This document shows positions 1-11,589 of a stretch of DNA of 64,000 nucleotides, in pieces. The notes beneath the pieces were generated by a model, which had not been told where the DNA came from, did no database searches, and was given only the letters and a program-made list of their open reading frames with translations. Source of the DNA: Populus alba (Eukaryota; Streptophyta; Magnoliopsida; Malpighiales; Salicaceae); the NCBI RefSeq assembly GCF_005239225.2, contig NC_133286.1, positions 18,676,572 through 18,740,571 on the forward strand, in the 5' to 3' direction. A program made the position numbers and the translations under genes. Each line of letters begins with the position of its first letter. Position 1 is the first letter of the stretch.

Positions 1-70
1 CAATAATTTGAGCTCTTCCAACTGCATCACTTGTGATGACTACTTCTTTCTTCTTCTTCTTCTTTTCCAT
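1..70 (-). CDS. 5' end of an unidentified gene, cut by the window edge
   Basis: Read on the minus strand, an ATG at 70 opens a frame of 23 codons that stays open to the edge of the window. It encodes a lysine run followed by EVVITSDAVGRAQII. The start context (AAAATGG) is good for a plant. A TATA-like stretch (TATATATAA on the minus strand) lies near 153-163, a plausible distance upstream. No intron donor is visible before the edge. I do not recognise the family from so short a stretch, and the frame could be chance, though the residue mix after the lysines looks like real protein. Confidence 0.5.
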   Translation of the reverse strand, partial: MEKKKKKKEVVITSDAVGRAQII

Positions 71-3000
71 TTTGTTTTTCCGAGAACAAATGTAATTACT
101 GCTACACTGGCTAAACAATTTTATTGTATATTTGACGTGTGATACTTTTTTTTTATATATATTTTAATTTAAGAGTGTAAATTTAGAAATCTTTTCTAAT
201 CAATTGGTAATTGACACTTCATTAGATACACACATTTCACTTTGTTTCTAAGTGTTTATATTTATAATTTACTTGTACCTTCATTTCTTTTATTTGAGTG
301 TCTTTATTTTGAAAAATCTATCAATTGAGTTATTATCATTTTTAAAATTAACAAAATGTCTAATTTATGTAATTGTGTATTCCAAGTTGACTTATATATA
401 AGTTAAATAAAATTAAAATTAAAACAATAAAAATTGATAAAAATGTTTAAAGATAAAACAAGAATAAAAGACTACCTGACCACTAAGCATATTGATTAAT
501 TTTTATCTAATAAAAAAACCCAATTACTCAATTTCCTCCACTTTCTCACAAAATAAAAAAAACCTCTAGCACCACACACACGTTCCAATTTCTCAATAAG
601 ATCTTTGATCTCTTATATGTGTGTTTAATTGTTACTCATTTATTTTTTTTATTTTCTTACGTAGTCACTTATAGTCAATACAAATTTATATTTTTACGTC
701 TTTTGTTATTATTATTTTAATTTGAATTAATAGTGAATTTATTCCATTGTTTTGATCTTAAATTTCAGTTAACTTGATCAAATAAGGCCTATATAAAATT
801 GCAAAAGTAGATAGTTTTTAGATTTCAAAATCAAAAGGAAAAATTGATAAATTTCTTAAGAATACAGATACTTCAATAAAAAAAATAAAAAAAGTACATA
901 CATTCGTAGAAAAAACATATACACTCGATTAGCAAAAGAGTAAAATGTTCATACATATGCGGCGGACACTAAGCACACTAACGTGTCAATTTAACGATCA
1001 CATCAATATGTATTTGATGAAATCAATAAGATTTTAATATTTTAGAAAAAAACTGAGAGTTAACGCACTTTAAATAGAATAAAAAAATAAAAAATTTGAT
1101 ACACTGAAATAGAAATAATGGAAAAGTTATCACAATGAATATAACAATCTCCTGGATAAGCAGTCCTTTAACAGTAGATATTTAACGGGGTTAATCACGC
1201 CTGGCATGCCCATGTCCTTCAGACATTAAAGGTGAACTACACTTGGAAAGGATGTTTTGTTGCATGCTTAAATATTACCGTGAGCTAAGAAAAACCAGAG
1301 AATAAATGGCAGTACATGACTGCATGTAATAAGCTAAAAAGGTGATTAGCTAGCTAGATTTCGGAACGTCAAGAATCCTGATCTTTCGCCGGTAGTCAGC
1401 ACAACCGTACCCAGCAGCAGCGCCGACTGAGCAAGCCTGTGATGCAGGCCACGCCTTCCCTTTTTTTTTTTTTTTCTTTTTTCTTTTTCTTTCTTTTGTT
1501 TGGTTTCATAGACTTCGTTTATGGATAGCACCTGTTGTTTTGTCATTTTTTGTCTCTGCTTTAGGAGAACATACGGACAGAGGAATAAAACTAGCAGTAG
1601 ACAGTAGCGTAATTGTTCCCTTCCCTTCCCTTCCCTTCCCTACCCCTTTGGATCTCTTTCCCTCCATTACGGTTGCTTACATGCTCTTGCAGTTTTTCAT
1701 CCATGGAGTGAGCCCAAGGTACGAATTTAGAGATGCATATAATTTTCTCCTCCGAGAGGCTGGAGTTGAGGTGTACTGTAAAGTGGAAATAACTTTTATA
1801 GGTATGATTTTTGTATATTTTATGTACAGGGTCAACTTTCAGGTTCTGATTGCATTTAATATTAATTGTGTGTTGTAATAAAAAGGTTTGATTTTTGTCA
1901 AGGGGTTTGTAAATTTTCTGAGGAAAAAGAAAAAAGAAAAAAGAATGTTGAATATTAATACTGCTTTGTAGTAATTTTTTACAACCATGATAGATAATAA
2001 AGTCCTGTCATTTATTTGATTTTTTAAAATTCATACTCTAGGCCAGTAATTTAAAATTAAAAATAAAATTAGGTTGATATCTTAAAATTTTTATAATGCT
2101 TCACGAGTAACTAGCAGTATCATATATACAAAGAGGGAAGAGAATATAAAACCTTGATCCATAAAAAATAATAAAAATATCTACTTGTAAAACTTTTCTT
2201 TTCAAAATATATCTATTATTTTCTTTAAAGTAAACCTAGTAAATAACTAATAGTGTATCACTAGTTATTGGTTAAGCATCATAAAATTTATACTAATATC
2301 TAGAAAATTTATTAATTGTTTTGAATATTATTTTTAAAATAATTTGGAAATAAAATTCACATCACTTTATACATAAATTAATCCAAAAAATTTAACCTTA
2401 ACTCTTGAAAAAACAAATCTATTATCAAATTAATACTCATCCTCCACGTCTCCTAAATAATCCAACGTGCCAATTTTTAGAGTAGAAACATGGCTAATTA
2501 GAAAACTTTATATTTAAATTTTTAACCTCGAGCTGTGCTGTATAGCTGGAATGATGTGGCCTGAATGAGCACACAATAGAACGATGACCGAGTTGATAAT
2601 TTAATTAATGCAGCTTCATTAATTCTGTCACATTAATTATTAGTTATAATTATCTTTTCCGGCTACGATATATATAACTGGTAACTGCAAATAATTTTAA
2701 TGATCAGCCAGCTAGTCAATTAATTGCGGGAGGAGTGCTTATCATTTTAATGCTCGGACAAAAACAGTAAGGCAGTTCTTGCTGACAGATATATAAATTT
2801 TATTTAATTGAAAACGAGTATAATATTTTCTGAATAATATTGGTGAAAAATGAAAATTGTAATTGTAAAACCGAAGTAATACACACACACACACACACAC
2901 ACACATCTTAACGGTTGAGGCATCTCTTTGCTTTTTATAGTGAGACTAAAATCTATCAAATTATATTTTTTAAATAGATATGTATAAGTAAACTAGTACA

Positions 3001-3337
3001 TTTGCTGAAAATTTAATTTACTCCATGACCTCATTTCTAGTATTTCAATACTGGATGATAATGTAAGATCAAACCCACTTATCACTCGAATTAAGGCTCC
3101 AAAACTAAATTAAATTGATGTTTTTTTTTTGGCGCCGTTGATCGTTGTTAGCAGCATTAATTAGCTAATTGCAAAGTTAATAACATTGTAAAATAAATAA
3201 ATAAATAAGGGAGTATATTTCTTCTTCTTACTATTCTTTCGGTTTTGTGAGGGTCCAGAGAGGGTACATTATATAGATGATATTTATGAGCACGTCGAGC
3301 ACGCTTAATTTTCCACCTCTTGCAGTGACTTTTCATA
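71..3337. other. AT-rich intergenic DNA
   Basis: I see no recognisable gene here. The stretch is AT-rich with many homopolymer runs. It holds a short CCCTT-type repeat near 1617-1640 and an (AC)n microsatellite near 2881-2905. Short open frames around 1346-1878 show no family resemblance and include low-complexity translations (lysine runs from poly-T), so I leave them out. Confidence 0.6.
2881..2905. repeat. (AC)n dinucleotide microsatellite
   Basis: About twelve uninterrupted AC units are visible directly. It is a plain simple-sequence repeat in intergenic DNA. Confidence 0.9.
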
Positions 3338-3562
3338 ATGGCATCTCTATTATTTTTCAACCTTTACGTCAAAAGAGTGGTTTCACACGTTAAGGATCTC
3401 CCTAATGGCTTTTCATTTCCTGCTATTTTTGGTGATTTGCTCGCGACAAAATTGAACGAAATCGATTACAAGATATGTAGTAACAGCACTTTCCAAGAAG
3501 AAGATGATGTCGACGAGCAAAATAAAAGTAAAAGGAAGAAGTTGACGCCAATTCAAGCTTAA
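3338..3562 (+). CDS. Small hypothetical ORF, 74 aa
   Basis: An ATG-started frame of 74 codons ends in an acidic then lysine-rich tail (EEDDVDEQNKSKRKK). A TATA-like box (ATTATATAG, about 3268-3276) lies some 65 bp upstream, and the reading frame is less AT-dominated than its surroundings. I do not recognise the family. It could be an orphan gene, the remnant of a larger one or a chance frame. No intron or partner exon was identified. Confidence 0.22.
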   Translation: MASLLFFNLYVKRVVSHVKDLPNGFSFPAIFGDLLATKLNEIDYKICSNSTFQEEDDVDEQNKSKRKKLTPIQA

Positions 3563-4668
3563 TATATAGACATAATACAACACAAAATGGATTATGTGCC
3601 CAAGGTTTATATAATATATACATTGTCCACCACAACAACAAAAATTAGGTCACTAAGGCAACGCTAGGTGGGAGAAACAAAACAAAGCAAAGCAACAATA
3701 CAGAAACATGTCCATATATGTCAGCGTAATATCTAGACAAAGATTTCAAAGGACCAAAAGGCAAAAGCTATCAAATCTTGCGATTCCTCATTTAGTAGTT
3801 TTTTGGCCAAGGCTATGGCACGTACTGGCTTTTGTTTCCAAGAACCGCATGCCCTTGAACTTCTCAAAACGGACCAGTATAAGTCAATTCACAAAGCCAG
3901 AAAAGGATGATCATGGTGGCACTGCATGCAATATTAGTATTTTTGTTTTTTTTATTCCAATCCAAATAAATGAAGACCTGGCGTTTGGCTTAAAAGCGCG
4001 AAACCTTGACGTCACAGAAACAAACCTTTTAATCTCGTGATCCGACAACAAGGACAGAGGCAGCCGTTTACTCTATACAACTCTCCTTCAGGCTTTGGCT
4101 TGTCTAATGTTTTTAAAGCCTTGCCTGTTAAGTTGTCTCTCGATGCCTGAGTAGATGTCACCTTTTTAATCTTTTTTATTCTTTCTTTAAGAGAAAAGGA
4201 ACGGTAAAACCTGTTCACTCTATCCCCTCTACAGTAGACAAAGAATTCAATAGCCGCCTTCTGAACCTGCCAAGTGCCACCTTTGCTTCCACCCAAAGCT
4301 AAAATCCCTTCCATGAGTGCCCACGTAATGTCCTCTTGATACAGATAAATAACGATCCTTTTTAAAGAAAAAACCACGAGATTTTCTTCTCAATAAATGT
4401 TAATTTCAAGTCAATTCTCCCGTTGATCAAAACGAAATCTTCACATCAAGCAAAAACCACAAATATCTTCTAAGTTCTAAGCACTTGTTGAGACAACAAA
4501 AGACAAACTCCTTGATATTACAGCCATACCCCTCCATGAGGCCCCCCAATATAAACCTCACCACCACCACCAACAATTCTATTCAGTTGTTTCACTCCCG
4601 CACACTTACATCTCCTTCAGTTTCTTCGTTCTGTTGTTTCTGCTCCGGGATAGCGTGTAAATTACAAG
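3563..4668. other. Intergenic and upstream region of the glutaredoxin gene
   Basis: No gene is recognised here. A 121-codon minus-strand frame (4012-4377) has no family resemblance. Near the right end, a TATAAA motif at about 4550-4555 sits roughly 115 bp before the glutaredoxin start and is a plausible core promoter. A short CACCAC-rich, likely transcribed stretch follows it. Confidence 0.5.
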
Positions 4669-5049
4669 ATGCAATATCATCAGGCTGAGTCATGGGGTTA
4701 CCACGTGCCAGTGAGGACCTGCATGGCATCAGACCCCTTGGAGAAGGTTGCGAGGCTGGCATCGGAGAGTGCTGTTGTGGTATTTAGTATCAGTAGCTGT
4801 TGCATGTGTCATGCCTTGAAGAGACTCTTTTGTGGGATGGGTGTGAACCCAACCGTTTATGAGCTCGACCATGACCCGAGAGGGGAAGAGATTGAGAAGG
4901 CATTAACGAGGCTGCTCGGGAATTCAGCTTCTGTGCCTGTTGTGTTCATTGGAGGGAAGTTAATTGGTGCCATGGAACGAGTCATGGCTTCCCATATCAG
5001 TGGAACTCTCGTGCCCCTCCTCAAGGAAGCTGGAGCACTCTGGCTTTGA
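4669..5049 (+). CDS. CC-type (ROXY-like) glutaredoxin
   Basis: A single-exon gene for a 126-residue protein of the land-plant-specific CC-type glutaredoxin class. These act with TGA bZIP factors in the nucleus and cytosol in floral development, jasmonate/salicylate responses and nitrogen signalling (family knowledge). The active-site motif CCMC is present at about residues 44-47 in the context [15 protein letters not shown]. The glutathione-binding region reads [22 protein letters not shown]. The C-terminus ends in ALWL, the motif that ROXY proteins need to recruit TOPLESS-type repressors. Length is typical for the class. The N-terminus [10 protein letters not shown] resembles ROXY1/2-type proteins, which supports the ATG at 4669. 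Which ROXY it matches cannot be settled by eye. Confidence 0.95.
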   Translation: MQYHQAESWGYHVPVRTCMASDPLEKVARLASESAVVVFSISSCCMCHALKRLFCGMGVNPTVYELDHDPRGEEIEKALTRLLGNSASVPVVFIGGKLIGAMERVMASHISGTLVPLLKEAGALWL

Positions 5050-8000
5050 CTTTGATCTTCAGCAAAGTTAACATCACAAACTGGGTCCTGAACATGGAAA
5101 TTATCATTACAAGGAAAAAAGAGGAGATTAGTTTATTTTAAATTTTTAATTAACCTTTTCTTTTCAATTTTCTATGACGTACATTAGCTAGTTGTCTTAG
5201 TTGCAGCTCTCCAGTCTAAGAATATTATAATCATCAAAGCTTATATTGTGATGCTTTTCTAACTATGTTATGGAATGGAATGGATGTTCAATGAAGAAAT
5301 TAATGTAATTGACCACTCACTCTTCTTTGTATGAAGAGTGTCCTTTTCTTTCCTTTCTTGTACGTGGTCATCAAGATTATCAGCCACGTAATCCATTCGA
5401 GCTATGATTTCTCCGTTGACTTTGACCAGATTCAGAATTTGCTTTATGCCACGTCAGAACCACCAAATTCAAAATTAAAGAAATACAATTTAGTTTTGAA
5501 CGATAAATGAGCCGGATGGATGCCATGATGACTCTGGACTCATCCATGTATTTTTTTTAAAATAAAAAATATATTATTTTAATTTTAATATATTTTTAAA
5601 TAAAAAAATACCCCAACGATATTGATTTTGATTTTGTGTATTGTAGAGTACCAGATTAATAAAAAAGAAAAATTATCCAACTTATTCATTTTTTTCACTT
5701 TATTTTTATTTTTTTAGAAATTATAACTCACATTTTAGATCAATACAATTTTTAAATTTCAATGAAACAACTAAACTATTCTCATATATAATATCACTTC
5801 AATAACCTATAATATTACATGTCAATTCATCATATTTCACAAAATTATTTTCCTCTCCCATCCCAAAACCACGACTTCTTTTCTTTTTCTAAATCAATTC
5901 AATTTTTTTTTATTAGTATATGCCAAATCTATTATTGAGAATCCAAGGCATATATCCTCCATACTCACCAATTTTGAAGATCTGGGACTTTTGACAGGAA
6001 TTTTGACATGAATTTTGACATTGTTTCTGATGAACTTTAACTCTCTTGAGCAATTAACAATACAAGGCCCTTAAGCATTCAACTTCTATAAGCAATTGTT
6101 TTCTTGCTTTCTTAAAGCGTCGGCCCGTGACTGTTTGGTACTGTAAAGTATATTTTAGAAATATGTTTGTATTAAAAAAATATTAAATTGATATTTTTTT
6201 TAGTGTTTTTTTTAATGATTTTAATGTATTTATATTAAAAATAAAAAATAAAAAATAAAAACTTATTTTAATATATTTAAAAAGAAACACTCATGAAGAC
6301 AGAAACAAAGTTGAAACATGTCTAATGGATTAAAATTAATTTTTCTTTCTGATTAGGACATAAAGAAACAAAGTTGAAACTGTGTCGCGGATTAAAATTA
6401 TTTTTTCTTTCTGTGTCATGGATTAGGACATGAAGGTTTCTGATTGACTTGGAGGTCAGTTTTAGTCTTTCAATGAACTTTACTTCAATGGAGAGCTTGA
6501 TGTGTCCAGTGGCATATACTTCAATGGAGGACTAGATGTGTCCAGTGGCATAAAGGGGTATTTATGTATTTATGTTGTTTTGGTGAAAAAATACACATAT
6601 TTAGAGTAAAGGTTTAGTATCAATTGTTTTTTCAAATGTTTTTTATTTTTAAAAAATTATTTTTAATATTAATATATTAAAATATCTGTAAATACTAAAA
6701 AATTTAATTTAAAGTAAACAAAAATAAAAATATTTTAATTCTTTTTAAAAATGGTTTTGAAATGCAAAAACAAACGAGCTTTTAAGTGCTATTTGAAACA
6801 CAGTTGCAACCATTATTTAATGAAAATTTATATTTTTATATTTTTAAATTATTTTGATGTGTTGGTATGAAAAATATATTTTTAAAAATAAAAAATATTA
6901 TTTTAATATATTTATAAATAAAAACTACTTTAAAATTTTAAAAATAACTGTTGAGATAGTTGTAAACACAGTGGAGTATTTTACAATCCTAGCTGAGGTG
7001 TCTACCGTTGATATGTGAGAGGAAACACCATGTCTTTTTTTTTTTTTTTTCACCATGTCTTGTAACTTTTAGTGATGGGTTCCTATAAATTCCCATATTG
7101 CAAATAAAGTATTTGATGATAAACCTAAAAGAAATCACGTCCGCCAGTCATCGATCATGTCCATCAACATCACCAAGCAGAGCACTAATATCATCTCCGT
7201 CCAAGGCTCCTTTCGAGATCTCATCTATTGGGACCACACCACAAGTCATCTCCATTCGTTGGTTTATGTCTAACGTGCTGCTATTTTGATTTGTTGAATT
7301 TGATGACCAGATTTTGACGACGAGAAAAAGGATGCAGGTAAGGTGATTAGTTTTTTTTTAAAAAAAATTAATAGAAAAATTATAATATTTAATATAAGAG
7401 TTTTTTAGTTATTAATTAGAATAAAATGATAGACATGTAAATAATCTAAACTTTCTTGTCATCTTTTTTCTTTGCTTGGATATAAAGTGTTAAATAAATT
7501 TAAAAATTGTTTTGACTCAAAATATAAACTATAACTTTTAAAATAACAAATTCATTTCATAGATGGAAAAAAACAAAGTGCATTTAATACTTCTAATGAG
7601 TAATGATAATAAGTACAAAGTAACCTTCACCACGGGAAAACCTTGGCTGCAAACTTGAAGATTGCAAAGAATCTTGGGGTCCAGACGAGGCACTAGCAGC
7701 CAGTCGATCTGGTTATTAGAATTTTTCATCCTCATCTAAACTCTTCCTGGGTCCAAAGAGCACACTTTCTCATCTGTTGAAGAGAGGAGCTCAAGCTGGG
7801 TTTTGACTCTTGCATGTAAAAACAAACAGTTTGGTCATTGAATAGTGCACGACGAGGAAATTGCACGGTGAGTGTCGTCTATTAGTCGGAAACTTGCAGA
7901 AAACGCAGACACAAACGCAAAGTGAAAGGAAAAACAATAATGGGTCGGAGAGCAAAGCCACATACTTCATGCAAAACATAAAAAATTTAGGACACTCCCT

Positions 8001-8363
8001 TCGGCGCTGCCCTTTCATACCTTGGACTGCCTGATAGTGATCTGTTCCGATCTGGGAAATAATAGAGCCTCCAAATCAGTGGCCACAACCTGCCAATCTG
8101 CTACAGAGTTGTGAACATGGAGTAAATCTTTTTTCTACATAATCTGCCAAAAGAGCTCTTCACATGTCTTTGTTTGTAGTGAATAGATAAAGCATTTTAG
8201 CTATCCTATTACAGTTGGTCCTAACACCAATCTACTCACGGGCTCATTATATGCAGACATAGTATATTTTTCTAGATCTATAGAATAATTCTACATTATA
8301 TGCTCTTCATAGAGGAGTACTAACTAGAGATGCTTTTTGTGGAAGCTTCTTCCCGCTTCTCCC
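5050..8363. other. AT-rich intergenic DNA with MITE-like repeats
   Basis: No gene is recognised. The first 300 bases are probably the glutaredoxin 3' UTR. From about 6130 to 6970 there are three copies of an AT-rich, self-complementary repeat type (blocks like TTTTTAAAAATAAAAAATATTATTTTAATAT split here by position: 6170-6290, 6610-6775, 6785-6971). Similar blocks recur elsewhere in the window. A near-duplicate of about 35 bp (CTTCAATGGAG...GTGTCCAGTGGCATA) appears twice at about 6484-6552. Confidence 0.55.
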
Positions 8364-9393
8364 ATGTCCGCTCCCATGGCTCCAATCATTATTCATGCTC
8401 TTCTAGCAACTTTGTTTGCTCTCCCGCTTTCTCTCATTGCTCAGCCAGCAAACAATCCAACCTCCCGAATCATTATTGTTGGTGTAGTCTACTGTGATAC
8501 CTGCTCAACCAACACTTTCTCCAGATACAGCTGCTTCTTGCCAGGTAATTTAATAACTCTTAATATAACAAACCCTTCAATTTCAGGCTGCGAAAATTTC
8601 TGAAATCTTTTCATTGCCAATCATATTGGACTGATTAGGTGCGGATGTTCACATTCAATGTATATTCCAAGCAATCTCACCAAAAACTACAGAGAAGATT
8701 ATGTTCTCTGCTAACAGAACAACAGATAGATATGGAATATATAAAGTGACAGTGCCCGAGGTTGATGGTGTTGATTGTGCGGAGGGATCGACAATTGAAT
8801 TAGTATGCCAGGCAAGTTTAATACGGAGCTCATATCCAGCCTGCAACGTTCCTGGTTTAAAGATGTCAACAGACGAGATATCAGTCAAGTCAAAGCAGAA
8901 CAATCTCTGTATTTACAGCATGAATGCTTTGACTTACAGACCTTCCAAAAAAAATGCTACCTTGTGTGGGAAACACAAAGAAGAGTTACAGATTTCTTTC
9001 AACTCTTCAAAGTTTTTTCTCCCTGACTCCCCACCCTATGGGTTCCCATGGCATACCTTGCCTAAAATGTCACCATCACCCTTCCCTCCATTGCCACCAT
9101 TTCCATCTCCATCCTTCCCTCCATTACCTACGCCATCTCAGCCTTTTCCTCCCTTGCCATCTCCTCGCCCACCTTCTTTGCCCTTTCCATTTCCACCCCT
9201 CCCACCTACCCCATCTCTATTCCATCCAGCACCTCCACCAGCATTTAATCTAGGAAATCCAGGGACATGGATACCGAATACCCCTTCATTAGCACCTCCA
9301 CCACCACCTGAATTTAATCTAAGAGATCCCAGAACTTGGATACCATACATCCCTCCATCCCCACCCAATAACCCTCAGAACCAAAATCCATGA
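8364..9393 (+). CDS. Pollen Ole e 1-type proline-rich extracellular protein
   Basis: Two exons, 8364-8544 and 8639-9393, join in phase to give 311 residues; the intron is 94 bp with GT and AG ends. The start ATG gives MSAPMAP followed by a hydrophobic segment ending in LSLIAQP, a likely signal peptide. The Ole e 1 domain signature GVVYCDTC is followed by further cysteines (YSCFLPGADVHIQC across the splice), which confirms the junction. After about residue 195 the protein becomes proline-rich (PPLPPFPSPSFPPLP-type repeats), as in pistil-specific extensin-like and arabinogalactan-type cell-wall proteins. Near the C-terminus a short unit is duplicated: FNLGNPGTWIPN and FNLRDPRTWIPY. A cell-wall structural or signalling role is inferred from the family; the exact member is not identified. 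Confidence 0.88.
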
Positions 9394-11589
9394 TATTCTG
9401 CTCCAGTTATCTCCAAATTCATGTTTCATATGTTATATTTCATAATTATATGAAGCTTCTATGTATGATGAAAAACAGATTAGTATAGGAATACAATGTA
9501 ATCCATTAATCCCTTAATGATATAATTAAAGCTACCATTGACTTTCTGTAAATAAATCATCGCATAAATAAACGCTACTACCCATCCATCCACCCACCTG
9601 CATGCAAAGCAAGAGCACACACACACACACACACCCGAGCACTCACAAGTTTATGCTTAAATGTACGGACACGCATGCTTGCAAAAAGCCAAAATTCAGT
9701 CAGCTGCCATTCCTCTGCTCCAAGTGAAATAAGGAACAAAATGCAAGCATAATTAAGACAGTGTTACAAGGAAAAATAAGATTCCCAAGACATAGATGTA
9801 ATTTCAAATTTCAATCAATGCTGCATGTTGGAATTATCAAATTCCTGGGTGATGAGGTTTATAATAAAGCCCTTACTGAAGATGTGGCTTCTAACAAGGT
9901 TGAGATGGTGGGTTGCTAGGCTGCGGTGGCCCTGCAAAACAAAGAAAGTTCTTTAGCGAAGTTGAAGATCCTTCGATACTTAAGAAGCTAGTAAAAATAA
10001 AGGAGTTAAAAGGCTTAAAAAATGTGTGATGAGTGTTTAAAAGCTAAAGGGAAGAAAATATGGTTGTTGAAGATGAAAAAAAAATCCCTTACCAGGGAAT
10101 CATGGACTATAGACAGGAGCAAGGAAGTCAATCCACTTGCCAGCTATGATTTTAAATTATTTAGGAACAAAGAGCCCAGAAAATCAGGTAGTCATGGACT
10201 GTGCATGTTGTACTAGATTTTTATTTTGTAGGATCAGACATTTGTTTTTAATGTAAGAAAAAAAATATATAGACATTAAAGTGAAAAAAATATAGACATT
10301 AACGTGAAAAAATTTAATTTGATGTGATATATTTAATTTGATGGATTCAAAAATAATTTAAATAACCAATATAAACTTAATTTGATTCCAAATAAATATT
10401 TGAGATGAGATTTTTTTAATATAAATATTAAGATAAAAATATTGAATCAATTTGGATTAACTCAAGTTAACTTTATAATCCACATGTCAGGTCATGAGAC
10501 TATAATCATCTCGTAGAAGATGAATTAAAACAAATTATGAACTTTAATTTTTAGTAAACTAAATGTTAAATGATGAAATTGAAACAAAATTTAATTAAAA
10601 AAAATCAATTATGTGTGTGATTTGTTATTTTTCAATTTATTCTTTAGCGTTTGATTTCTTGGGATTGAGTTCCATAGTTTTTCAATGTATGATATTTCTA
10701 GTCTAATAACTCAAGTTTCAGATTTGAAAAATTAACGTGAGTTGACATCTTTTTTTGTTTATTTTATTTTCTGATTTCATTATTCATTATTATTTTTAAA
10801 AAACAAATTTTAGCTTTTTAGTTTTCTTTGATTTATTTTTATATTATGTTTTCCTGATCTCATGACTCGGAATGCAAGTTTGATAGGTTAATCCTAGTTG
10901 ACTCGTCTTTCATTGTCATATTAAATAGCTATCATTCTAATTCGAGTTGACTCACACCGGGTTTTTATCTATTTTTTTACTCAATTTTATTATTTTATAT
11001 TCAATTGATTGAAAAACAAATAATATTATTATGTTAATCTAGCCAATGCAAGTAAGAAATCAAGTTTTGCAAACAAAAAAGTCATCAAGATTTTGAGGAG
11101 TCCATTGGTTAATAAAAAGTAAAGGATCCATCAACCACTAAATCATTTCAATAAAGTGGAACAAAAGACTGCAATGGCCATGTAGCTGGATCGCTAATGC
11201 CATCAAATCGAAATAATATGCAAATCAATGAACCCCACCGCCCACCCCCTCTTGTTGTGTTAAAGCATACAGAGAACAATGGCAGAACAAAACAAAACAT
11301 GACACTATTAGATGTAAAATCACAACAACTTAGTAATCATACATAACGTTATGTTAGAGAAGAAACATATACGAGGCACCTCAACAAAGTAAGGGGCTTG
11401 AATCTTTATACAGACATTTACAATAAACCCAAAATTAAAGCAGCAGAAATTAAATTAATTTTAAATTAAAAAGAAACTAAAACATCTTCAGGTTTTACTA
11501 TACCTCCAAAACACAAAACACTGTAATTGACAAGATCATCTCCAGGTTATGAATTTTGCATACTAACGAAGTCCAAGAATATTGCTTAA
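9394..11589. other. Intergenic DNA, no gene recognised
   Basis: An (AC)n microsatellite lies at about 9617-9634. The rest is AT-rich. The stretch 10700-11000 contains GAGTTGACTC-like motifs that recur as low-copy repeats of the AACCCG/GAGTTGAC type seen elsewhere in the window. A 64-codon frame at 10022-10216 has no family resemblance. Confidence 0.5.

Noticed and set aside
1346..1878. Overlapping frames on both strands
   Set aside because: Lysine-rich and hydrophobic translations of poly-T and CCCTT repeats without family features.
4012..4377. 121-codon minus-strand frame before the glutaredoxin gene
   Set aside because: No recognisable motif, overlaps the presumed promoter, and lacks supporting signals.
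8337..8363. Longer N-terminus for the Ole e 1 protein
   Set aside because: The extension starts at TTG rather than ATG; the first ATG, at 8364, leads straight into a signal peptide.
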